Shown one piece after another: positions 7,199 through 15,000 of a stretch of DNA of 23,253 nt. The position numbers were made by a program, and so were the translations under genes. Source of the DNA: Phycisphaerae bacterium (lineage in GTDB: Bacteria > Planctomycetota > Phycisphaerae > UBA1845 > UTPLA1); NCBI GenBank assembly GCA_029259995.1, contig JAJDEC010000686.1:1-23253 (forward strand), written 5' to 3'. Position 1 is the stretch's first letter. Every line of letters begins with the position of its first letter. The notes beneath the pieces were generated by a model. That model saw only the letters and a program-made list of their open reading frames with translations, made no database searches and was not told where the DNA came from.

Positions 7199-8821
7199 CT
7201 ATCGGACAGAGCCGGGGATCTTCTTGCTGGCGTCGTCCGCGTCCTTGAGCTCCGTGATCATGACGTTCGTCATGAGCAGTGTGCCCGCGACGCTGGCCGC
7301 ATTTTGCAGGGCCGATCGAACGACCTTCGCCGGATCGATGATGCCGGCCTGGACGAGATCGCAATACACATCGTTCCGAGCGTCGTAGCCCATGTTGCCC
7401 GACTTACCAAGGATCTCCTCGACGACGACCGATCCGTCCTTGCCGCTGTTCTCGGCAATCTGACGCGTCGGCGCCCGAAGGGCTCGCGCCACGATCGACA
7501 TGCCTGTCTGCTCGTCGCCCGACGCCTTCTTCATGCCGGCCTCGATCGGAGCAATGCAGCGAAGCAGCGTTACGCCGCCGCCGCAAACGATGCCCTCTTC
7601 CACGGCCGCCCGCGTCGCATGGAACGCGTCATCCACCAGGTCCTTGCGCTCCTTGACTTCGACTTCCGAGCCGCCGCCGACGCGAATCACGGCGACGCCG
7701 CCCGTCAGGCGGGCGAGCCGCTCCTGCAGCTTCTCCTTGTCGTAATCGCTCGTCGTCTTCTCGATCTGAGTCTTGATCTGATTAGCACGGGCCGTGACGT
7801 CAGCCTTCTTTCCGCCGCCGGAAATGATCGTCGTCGTGTCCTTCGTGACGATGATCTTCTTCGCGCGGCCGAGCTGACTCAACTCGACGCTCTCCAGCTT
7901 GATGCCGAGATCTTCGCCGATGAACTGACCGCCCGTCTGAATCGCGATGTCGCCCATCATTGCCTTGCGGCGATCGCCGAAACCCGGGCTCTTGACGGCG
8001 CAACACTTGATGATGCCGCGAAGCCGATTGACGACCAGCGCCGCCAGCGCTTCGCCTTCAACGTCTTCCGCGAGGATCATCAGCGGCTTGCCGCTTGTCA
8101 CGACCTTCTCGAGCAGCGGCACAAAGTCCCGAACGTTGCTGATCTTCTTCTCGAGCATCAGGATGTACGGATCTTCGAGAACCGCCTGCATTTCCGTCGT
8201 GTCCGTGATGAAATACGGCGAAAGGTAGCCCTTGTCGAACTGCATGCCTTCGACGACTTCTTTCTCCGTCTCGAAGCTCTTGCCTTCCTCGATCGTGACA
8301 ACGCCTTCCTTGCCGACTTCCTTCATCGCATCGGCCAGCAGCTTGCCGATTTCGGCGTCGCCGTTGGCGCTGACCGTACCGATCTTGGCGATGTCGCTGT
8401 TGTCCTTCACGTCGACGGACATCTTCTTGATATTCGCGACGGCGATTTCGACAGCCATGTCGATGCCGCGCTTCAGCAACATCGGGTTGGCGCCGGCCGC
8501 AACGTTTCGCAGCCCTTCTTTGAAGATCGCTTCGGCGAGCACAACTGCCGTCGTCGTGCCGTCGCCGGCAACATCCGACGTCTTGCTGGCCGCCTCATTG
8601 ACCATCTTGGCGCCCATGTTCTCAAACGGCTGCGGCAATTCGATTTCCTTGGAAACCGAAACGCCGTCCTTCGTGATGCGCGGCGCGCCCCACGACTTCT
8701 GTAGAAGCACGTTGCGACCGGTCGGGCCCAACGTCACTTTCACGGCCTTGGCCAACTGGCTCAGGCCGTCCACGACCGTCTCGGCGGCGTGCTGACTAAA
8801 CATCATCTGCTTGGCAGGCAT
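7199..8821 (-). CDS. groEL: Chaperonin GroEL, paralogue without GGM tail
   Basis: 540 residues of 60-kDa chaperonin, the ATP-driven double-ring folding chamber. ATP-site residues align with E. coli numbering without shift: D52 in TKDGVSV, D87 in GDGTTT and the catalytic D398 in DDAFHATRA. The apical segment keeps the substrate-binding aromatic pair in GYLSPYF. The C-terminus ends DASKKIPGSVR with no Gly-Gly-Met repeat, unlike its neighbour paralogue. A Cys-Cys pair occurs in IIKCCAVKSPGFGDRRK. The start ATG at 8821 has AGAGGT eight nt upstream. It lies directly downstream of groES, so it forms the classical groES-groEL pair of the cluster. Confidence 0.97.
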   Translation of the reverse strand: MPAKQMMFSQHAAETVVDGLSQLAKAVKVTLGPTGRNVLLQKSWGAPRITKDGVSVSKEIELPQPFENMGAKMVNEAASKTSDVAGDGTTTAVVLAEAIFKEGLRNVAAGANPMLLKRGIDMAVEIAVANIKKMSVDVKDNSDIAKIGTVSANGDAEIGKLLADAMKEVGKEGVVTIEEGKSFETEKEVVEGMQFDKGYLSPYFITDTTEMQAVLEDPYILMLEKKISNVRDFVPLLEKVVTSGKPLMILAEDVEGEALAALVVNRLRGIIKCCAVKSPGFGDRRKAMMGDIAIQTGGQFIGEDLGIKLESVELSQLGRAKKIIVTKDTTTIISGGGKKADVTARANQIKTQIEKTTSDYDKEKLQERLARLTGGVAVIRVGGGSEVEVKERKDLVDDAFHATRAAVEEGIVCGGGVTLLRCIAPIEAGMKKASGDEQTGMSIVARALRAPTRQIAENSGKDGSVVVEEILGKSGNMGYDARNDVYCDLVQAGIIDPAKVVRSALQNAASVAGTLLMTNVMITELKDADDASKKIPGSVR

Positions 8822-8861
8822 ATCTCGTTACCTCTTTGGGTTGTCTCGTATTTATTTGCAA

Positions 8862-8881
8862 CACCGGCGTGAAAACCGGTG
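8862..8881 (-). promoter_or_regulatory. Hairpin between groES and groEL
   Basis: The 6-bp arms CACCGG/CCGGTG enclose an 8-nt loop, 13 nt after the groES stop and about 40 nt before the groEL start. No T-run follows. The position fits an intercistronic processing or stability element. Confidence 0.45.
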
Positions 8882-8894
8882 ACGGCATTCAATC

Positions 8895-9191
8895 TCAGTC
8901 AAGAACGGCCAGCACATCCGTCTCGCGGATGACTGTGTACTTCGTTCCCGCGTAGTCGACTTCAGTACCCGAGTACTTGCTGTAGCAAAGTTCGTCGCCG
9001 ACTTTGACGGACAAATTCGCCCGTGAACCTGTTTCGAGCATTCGACCGGGGCCGACGGCAAGGCACTTGCCGATCGTCGGTCGCTCCTGCGCCGCCGTCG
9101 GCAACACGATACCGCCCGCAGTCACTTCGTCCGCCTTCTTCTGCTCGACAATGATCCGATCATCGAGCGGCTTCATCTTTGGTTTTGCCAT
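8895..9191 (-). CDS. groES: Co-chaperonin GroES
   Basis: 98 residues from the ATG at 9191 (MAKPKMKPLDDRIIV), which matches the usual GroES start. The open frame reaches 9221, but that would add ten residues whose first codon falls inside an inverted repeat. The mobile loop that docks onto GroEL is recognisable (TAGGIVLPTAAQ), with the hydrophobic tripeptide I28-V29-L30. The later parts GKCLAVGPGR and YSKYSGTEVDYAGTKYTVIRETDVLAVL follow the family through to the C-terminus. It sits between two groEL genes and may cap both rings; which one it prefers cannot be told from sequence. Confidence 0.96.
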   Translation of the reverse strand: MAKPKMKPLDDRIIVEQKKADEVTAGGIVLPTAAQERPTIGKCLAVGPGRMLETGSRANLSVKVGDELCYSKYSGTEVDYAGTKYTVIRETDVLAVLD

Positions 9192-9213
9192 TTTCGTTTC
9201 TCTCATATCAAGG

Positions 9214-9233
9214 CGTGCCATTCAATCGGCACG
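9214..9233 (-). promoter_or_regulatory. Hairpin between GGM-tailed groEL and groES
   Basis: The 6-bp arms CGTGCC/GGCACG enclose an 8-nt loop in the 90-nt gap, ending 22 nt upstream of the groES ATG. It has the same size and loop length as the hairpin at 8862-8881. No T-run follows. Confidence 0.45.
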
Positions 9234-9281
9234 AATACTCTTTCGTCGCACAACACAAACGCGAATGAACCGCGGACGGCA

Positions 9282-10988
9282 TTACATCATGCCGCCCATG
9301 CCGCCCATGCCACCCATGCCACCCATGCCACCCATGCCACCCATGCCGCCCATTTCGTCCATGCCATGATCGTGGCCATGACCGGCGTCACCATCTTCCG
9401 ACGGCTTGTCGGCAATGCAGCAGTCCGTTGTCAGCAGGATGCGGGCCACGCTGCCGGCATTCTGAAGCGCCGTGCGAACGACTTTCGCAGGATCGATAAC
9501 GCCGTCCTTGACGAGGTCGCCGTACGTGTCCGTCAGCGCGTTGTAGCCGAACGCGCCCGTCTTGCCTTCGACCTTGTGAACCACAACGCCGGGCTCAACG
9601 CCGGCGTTGGACGCGATCGTTCGAATCGGAGCCGACATCGCGTTGTACACGACTTGGGCACCGGCCTTTTCATCGTGACCCTTCGCGCCGCAATTCAGGG
9701 CCGCGTCTCGACTGCGAATCAACGCAACGCCGCCACCCGGAACAATGCCCTCCTCGATGGCCGCTCGCGTCGCATGCAGGGCGTCTTCATAACGCGCCTT
9801 CTTTTCCTTCATCTCGCCTTCCGTCGCCGCGCCGACCAGAATCTGCGCCACGCCGCCGACAAGCTTCGCCAGGCGTTCCTGGAGCTTCTCGCGATCGTAG
9901 TCGCTCGTCGTCGCCTCGATCTCGCGGCGAATCATCTCGATCCGCCCCGTGATGTCCTTCGACGATCCGGCGCCTTCGATCACTGTCGTGTTGTCGGAGT
10001 CGATGTGAATCTTCTTGGCTTGCCCGAGGTCCTGGATCGCGATCGTATCCAGTTCGATGCCGAGGTCCTTCAGAATGCATCGACCGCCCGTGAGCGCCGC
10101 AATGTCCTGAAGCATCGCCTTGCGTCGATCGCCGTAGGCCGGCGCCTTGACGGCCGCGACATTGAGAATGCCGCGAAGTTTGTTCACGACCAGTGTCGCC
10201 AACGCCTCGCCGTCAACATCCTCCGCGATGATCAGCAACGGCCGCTTCGTCTGCGCAACTTTCTCAAGAAGCGGAACCAGCTTCGTGACGCTCGAAATCT
10301 TGTCTTCAAAGACGAGGACAAATGCCTTGTCCAATTCGACTGTCATCGTCTCGGGATCTGTCACGAAATGCGGCGACAGATATCCGCGATCGAACTGCAT
10401 GCCCTCGACAACTTCGACAGTCGTCTCAAGGCTCTTGCCCTCATCAATCGTGATCACGCCGTCCTTGCCGACCTGCTTGAAACAGTCAGCAAGTCGCTCG
10501 CCGATCTCCCGATCGTTGTTTGCCGAAATGGCGGCGACGCGGACAATGTCCTCAACATTCTTGTTATCCACCTTGACGGGGCGTGACAGCTTGGCAATCT
10601 CCTTGATCGCCGCCGTGATCGCCTTGTCGATGCCACGGCTCAACGCCATCGCGTCGCATCCTGCAGCCACGTTTCGCAGGCCGTCCTTGAAAATCGCCTC
10701 CGCGAGAACCGTCGCCGTCGTCGTACCGTCGCCGGCTGCGTCCGACGTCTTGCTCGACGCCTCTTTGACGAGCTGCGCGCCGAGATTCTCGTACTTGTCG
10801 TTCAGTTCGATCTCTTCCGCGACCGAAACGCCGTCCTTCGTCACTGTCGGCGTGCCCCAGCCCTTGTCCAGAATCGCCGTGCGCCCGCGCGGTCCCAGTG
10901 TCGCCTTGACAGCGGCCGACAGTTTTTCGACGCCGCTCAACAGCGACGAACGCGCGTCCTCTCGAAACGTGATCTGCTTAACACCCAT
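9282..10988 (-). CDS. groEL: Chaperonin GroEL, paralogue with GGM tail and His-rich segment
   Basis: 568 residues from the ATG at 10988, which has AGGAGG nine nt upstream; the frame stays open to 11087 but the extension is not chaperonin-like. ATP-site residues D52 (TKDGVSV), D87 (GDGTTT) and D402 (equivalent of D398, in EDALHATRA) are present, so it should be an active ATPase. The apical domain reads GYLSPHF, with H207 where E. coli has Y203, a substrate-contact position. The C-terminus carries AGHGHDHGMDEM followed by seven Gly-Gly-Met repeats and a final Met. It is the first gene of the operon; the order groEL-groES-groEL is unusual in general. A similar cluster may exist in other planctomycetes, but that is from memory and not checked. 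Confidence 0.96.
   Translation of the reverse strand: MGVKQITFREDARSSLLSGVEKLSAAVKATLGPRGRTAILDKGWGTPTVTKDGVSVAEEIELNDKYENLGAQLVKEASSKTSDAAGDGTTTATVLAEAIFKDGLRNVAAGCDAMALSRGIDKAITAAIKEIAKLSRPVKVDNKNVEDIVRVAAISANNDREIGERLADCFKQVGKDGVITIDEGKSLETTVEVVEGMQFDRGYLSPHFVTDPETMTVELDKAFVLVFEDKISSVTKLVPLLEKVAQTKRPLLIIAEDVDGEALATLVVNKLRGILNVAAVKAPAYGDRRKAMLQDIAALTGGRCILKDLGIELDTIAIQDLGQAKKIHIDSDNTTVIEGAGSSKDITGRIEMIRREIEATTSDYDREKLQERLAKLVGGVAQILVGAATEGEMKEKKARYEDALHATRAAIEEGIVPGGGVALIRSRDAALNCGAKGHDEKAGAQVVYNAMSAPIRTIASNAGVEPGVVVHKVEGKTGAFGYNALTDTYGDLVKDGVIDPAKVVRTALQNAGSVARILLTTDCCIADKPSEDGDAGHGHDHGMDEMGGMGGMGGMGGMGGMGGMGGMM
9291..9353 (-). repeat. Seven tandem 9-nt units encoding the GroEL GGM tail
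   Basis: Seven units of GCCRCCCAT (plus-strand reading) are in frame with the groEL C-terminus and encode Gly-Gly-Met. The middle four units are identical and the outer three differ at one third-codon base, a pattern expected from slippage or unit duplication. Confidence 0.9.
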
Positions 10989-11154
10989 GGATGCATGCCT
11001 CCTGAGCTGCTTGTTGCCTGCCCCTGTTTGGCGGGGCAATGGGATTGTGAATTCCAGTCGCCTGGATTTATCTCGAATTCGCCCCACCGATTGGGCGCCG
11101 TTTTTTCGAAATTGCGAATTCCGTGCAGATGCACTTCATCCACCTATCCCACAT

Positions 11155-11171
11155 AGCAACCCATGTGCCAA
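11155..11171 (-). promoter_or_regulatory. Sigma-54 type -24/-12 promoter of the chaperonin operon
   Basis: On the minus strand the sequence TTGGCACATGGGTTGCT matches the sigma-54 consensus YTGGCACG-N4-TTGCW at every conserved base except A for the G after GGCAC, with the canonical spacing between GG and GC. Transcription would start near 11144, giving a leader of about 155 nt before the groEL ATG at 10988. A much weaker sigma-70 reading (TTGGCA, 17 nt, GATAGG) overlaps it. A short palindrome ATTGTTACAAT at 11216-11226 lies 45 nt upstream and could be part of an activator site. No CIRCE element is seen in this region. Confidence 0.6.
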
Positions 11172-11240
11172 CACGGCGTTCCACGCAGAATCCGCCACAA
11201 ACCATTACGCGACAGATTGTTACAATTCTCGGCCTGGGCG

Positions 11241-11283
11241 TAAAAAGCGAATCGGCCGCTGCCATGATGGCAGTGGCCGATTC
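11241..11283 (-). terminator. Intrinsic terminator of the exported-protein gene
   Basis: A 16-bp stem with one mismatch (GAATCGGCC...CTGCCA, loop TCA) is followed on the minus strand by GC and TTTTTA. It lies 45 nt after the stop of the gene at 11329-11991 and upstream of the chaperonin promoter, so it should insulate the chaperone operon. On the plus strand the mismatch becomes a G-U pair, but no T-run follows there. Confidence 0.8.
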
Positions 11284-11328
11284 AATGAGGGGTTACAGGC
11301 TGCCGCTTCGGCAGGGTACCGCCCGCAA

Positions 11329-11991
11329 TCACGGTATCGCTTGCAGTTCCAGGCCGAGATCGCTCTCGGCCGGCGCGAATCGAACGATCAGTCGCCCCGC
11401 CTCGCGAAAGAGGGCAGCTTGATCTGCGGCAATCAACGTACCGGCATCGATCGCCATCGCTCGAGTCAGTTCCGCTTCAGGTCGCGCAGCTTGTCCGCGA
11501 AGTTGGGCTTCGTGTAATTCGACGAGGCCCTTCGCGGCCGTGACACGTTCCGGGTAATCCGGCGCACCGAAGTAAATCGGCGACGCCTCCAGACTCTCGT
11601 CTCCCGGGACAATCCCAACGACGTACCCATCCTGATAACCCACATTGATTCGCTCAACAGCGCGAGATCCGGCGAACAACACAGGTGTCGCCGCCTCATG
11701 CGGATATACATACTCGCTCGTGACACGAATCACGACGAGATAGCCGCGCTCGACGCCCGCGCGATCCTTCGCCCATCGGGATGCATACGGCCTTTCCAGT
11801 CGAAATCGACGTGCATAGACCAGTTCCTCAACGCCGTCCGAAGGCGTGTCAGTGCGCGACGATTGAAGCCCCGTCACGGCCGATGCCCTGGAATCCACAG
11901 TCGCACTTTCCTGACTGTTCGCCGCCAGCCACGCCGGCGCCCCGATTCCCAATCCCAGCGCCGCCGCTGTGATGAATAGCATTTTCTTCAT
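11329..11991 (-). CDS. Exported protein of unknown function
   Basis: 220 residues from the ATG at 11991, with GAGGA eight nt upstream; a GTG two codons earlier is too close to that site. The signal peptide MKKMLFITAAALGLGIGAPAW has a plausible signal peptidase I site near WLA/ANS. The mature part is mixed alpha/beta with segments such as RGYLVVIRVTSEYVYPHEAATPVLFAG and RLIVRFAPAESDLGLELQAIP. There are no cysteines and no catalytic or membrane motif that I recognise. It ends with its own terminator, so it is separate from the chaperone genes. It begins about 100 nt after the giant secreted protein and could be read with it or from its own promoter. Confidence 0.8.
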   Translation of the reverse strand: MKKMLFITAAALGLGIGAPAWLAANSQESATVDSRASAVTGLQSSRTDTPSDGVEELVYARRFRLERPYASRWAKDRAGVERGYLVVIRVTSEYVYPHEAATPVLFAGSRAVERINVGYQDGYVVGIVPGDESLEASPIYFGAPDYPERVTAAKGLVELHEAQLRGQAARPEAELTRAMAIDAGTLIAADQAALFREAGRLIVRFAPAESDLGLELQAIP

Positions 11992-12045
11992 AACCACTGT
12001 CCTCTTTCGAAGGCCTCATTTCGCCAATCCGAAACTCGCTGGACG

Positions 12046-12070
12046 ACGCCATGCGATCGTCGATTGGCGT
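12046..12070 (-). terminator. Candidate stem-loop after the giant secreted-protein gene
   Basis: The perfect 6-bp arms ACGCCA/TGGCGT are separated by 13 nt and lie 24 nt downstream of the stop at 12094. No T-run follows on the minus strand. It may be a 3' end structure, but this rests on position only. Confidence 0.25.
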
Positions 12071-12093
12071 TTGTTTCTCACGCGACGCCGTTC

Positions 12094-15000
12094 TCACTCC
12101 TGCGTCAATTCCACGTTGTCCAAACCAATCCGCCCCCGTGCACTCCCATGGGAGGCGCCGACGTCGAGCCGAACTGCCGCAACGTCCGTCAGATCGAGCC
12201 CCGATCCATCACGCAGGAAGTCTGTCAGCCGAATTCGAATCGTTTCGAATTCGTTGGCCCATCCAGGATTCGGACCGCAATCCGCCGGGCCGCTGCCCAC
12301 GCGCGGATAGGGTTCCTCGATACCGCCGCCGTATGCGCCGATGGAAATCGAACTCGACACGCCCGAGCCGTCGCGCAGCGTGATTGTGAATGTCAAGTCC
12401 CCAACGTCGGCCAGCGTCTCCGGATGTTGCGTTCCCTGCGCCGCCCGCAGACTGATGTACGAGTCATCCGAGAAGTCTCGCTCACTGACAACGACTTCCA
12501 ACTCGTAGAATCGATCAGCCCCCGACGCCCAGTCGAATACGACGCCGGCACTTGTATCCGTGTCGCCGGCCATCGTCATCCCGTTCATCGGATCCGACGA
12601 TGTCCACGTGAAGCTCGGCGCCGCGTCGTTCATCAGACCTTCGAACACGTTGCCGACATCGAATGTGACAACACCGCCGGAACTGCTCGTCCCTGTCGAA
12701 CTCTGCGACTGGTAATCGTCGATCACTACGCGCCCCATTCCGAGGCCTCGCCGATACTGCCGATCCACAACCGCAGATGCCGACACGCCCGTGGTTCGCA
12801 GCGACTCGTACTGCCGCCACAGATAATCCCGGGCCGGAATGTTTCCGTCTGCATAGTGCTTTACAAGCGCCAGGTACGCAGACTTGGCGATATCCTGGGC
12901 ATCGGCACGGCCAATCAGGTTGGGCCCGCTTGCATCGCCGAAGCCGCAGCAGTTGAAGTCGTTGTGACCCGCTCCCTGAATATACGTCGCCTGCCGGATC
13001 CCCGTACCGCGATCGTATATGTTGAACGGCAACACATCGTCGTTGTCCGCGCACCCATCAACGATCCCGTCGGCCGCGCCATACAACAAGTGGTAGTTGG
13101 CGTCGAGCGGATCCGCGTAATCCGGCCCCGCCAGCGCCACATTCGTCGGTGCGATGCTGCTGACGAGGACGATGTCGTCGACGCCGTAGTACGCCGACGT
13201 GTACATTCCCGTGGACAACTCCTCGTACGCCCGCACGACGCCTTCTCCGCCGCGACCCTGGCCGATCCAGATGATTCGCGATGCATCGATGTGCCCGTCG
13301 AGCACGCCGCCTGCAACACTCGCATTCGCCTGCTGCTCGATCAGCGCATGCGTGTGCTCAAGCGTCGTTTCCGCGGCAAAACCCGGCCCCGCAGCACTGT
13401 TCGTGCGATGTGCCATGACGATGTAGCCATACGACGCAAGATGCGATTGCAGGTATTCGTAGAACGTGTATTGCTGACCATTGCCATGGCTGATCACGAT
13501 CAACGGCAATTGACCCATCGAACCGATGTTCGACGGATACCATGTCCGCTCGCCTGCCTGGCCTGGCGCGCTGATTCCCGTGACGAAATAGGTCGCCGAA
13601 TCAACCAGCAACGGACCTGCCTGCGTCATGTCGTGCACCACGTAGAAACCCGACTCGTCGCTGAACCCGTCGATGTAATCGCCGGCATCCAGAACGCCGT
13701 CCTGGTTGACGTCGATCACGACGTCATAGCCGACGCCAAGCCCCGTTCCCGCATCCCAGTTTAGTTCGGCCGCCGCCGCGATCTGGAATGTATTCGACAC
13801 TGTATCCACAGCCGAGAACGTCACGGTCTGCTGCCCGCCCGCGCGAATGTCCACGAGCGAAGGATCATTGTCCCATTGCGCTTCCGACTTCGCCGCCGTC
13901 ACGTAGATATCTCCCGTCACGCCGCCGATCGCCGGATGCAACGACGGATCGATCGCCAGGAACACAGGCTGCGAAAGGTCGAACGCCTTGACGTAGTCCA
14001 CGTGTGGATAGACCGCCAGCGTGTTGCCCGCAAGTTCCAGCATCGTCGCCTGTGGCACACAGGGATTTGGAATACAATCTGAACCGTCGCCCAGATAAGT
14101 CCCTCCCAACAAAGTGCAGTCGCACGCCGATTCTTCGGAACAAACGGGGCCGACACAGCATGCCCCCAGCGTCGGTGTGCATTCCACGAGATCGCATCGA
14201 TTCAGCGCCCCCTGAAAGGAATCGCACGGACCCTGGCAGTTCTCCTCCAACGCGTTGAAACAACTGCCGTCCGGCTGGCAGCATGCACCGAGGAGACAGA
14301 TTTCCGCCGTGCAAACGCTGCCGTCGCCGAAGTACAGCGATCCCGGAATCAGGTCGCATTCACATTCCGTCAACATCTCGCAGGTCGGATCCGGATCGTT
14401 GGGAACGCAGCAGGCCCCGACATTGGCAAACGGCTCACAGGGCCCCGATACGACAGTCAACTGCCCCCGTATCTCACCCGATGGATGATTCGTCGTATGA
14501 ACGTTCACGTACCAGAGCCCCGCATTCAGATCGTCGATCTGCTGGGAGACTGGATAGGTTCCGGGATCCGTCAGCGTCAGGATGCCGTGCTTCGGCTGCC
14601 CCACGGGCAGTGAATAAATGGCCGGTGCGTTGACGCCCGCGGCCGCCGGACCATGAATGTGACTAATTGTCTCAGGTCCGCTCAGGCCGCTGAATCCGAT
14701 GTAATAACGCAATTCATTCGTATTGAGATCGAGCCGGATGGTCCCGAACCCCGACCCCGTTGGAGCCGGTGCAGGTGGCGGCGAATGCGTTCCGATCGCT
14801 TCGCCCGTCGTCATCGGCATTGCCGCGATAATCTCGTTGTTACAGATCGTCCCCGGCGGCGCAGCCACGCCGCATGCATCCGTGCAGTTCTTGATCGTTT
14901 CGACGATGCAGACGCCGTCCGGCAGGCAACATCGACCTGCCTGACAATTGATCAGCTCGTCGGCGCAAGTCGTGCTGTTTCCCTGCCACACGCCGTTCAG

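Noticed and set aside
7025..8704. Long plus-strand open frame (559 codons) opposite groEL
   Set aside because: It is the antisense shadow of a fully conserved chaperonin gene; the product is Arg/Asp-rich with no domain, and it has no independent ribosome site.
9291..9353. Tandem 9-nt repeat considered as a CRISPR-like or satellite array
   Set aside because: The units are contiguous, have no spacers and are in frame as the Gly-Gly-Met tail of GroEL.
10989..11087. N-terminal extension of the GGM-tailed GroEL
   Set aside because: The ATG at 10988 has a strong ribosome site and begins a normal GroEL N-terminus; the upstream in-frame residues are unlike any chaperonin.
10989..11328. CIRCE (HrcA operator) upstream of groEL
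   Set aside because: I looked for TTAGCACTC-N9-GAGTGCTAA or close variants on both strands here and in the groES leader and found none.
12064..13764. Long plus-strand open frame (566 codons) opposite the giant secreted protein
   Set aside because: The opposite strand encodes recognisable hydrolase and beta domains; the plus-strand product is low-complexity Arg/Val/His-rich, as expected from antisense of GC-rich coding DNA.
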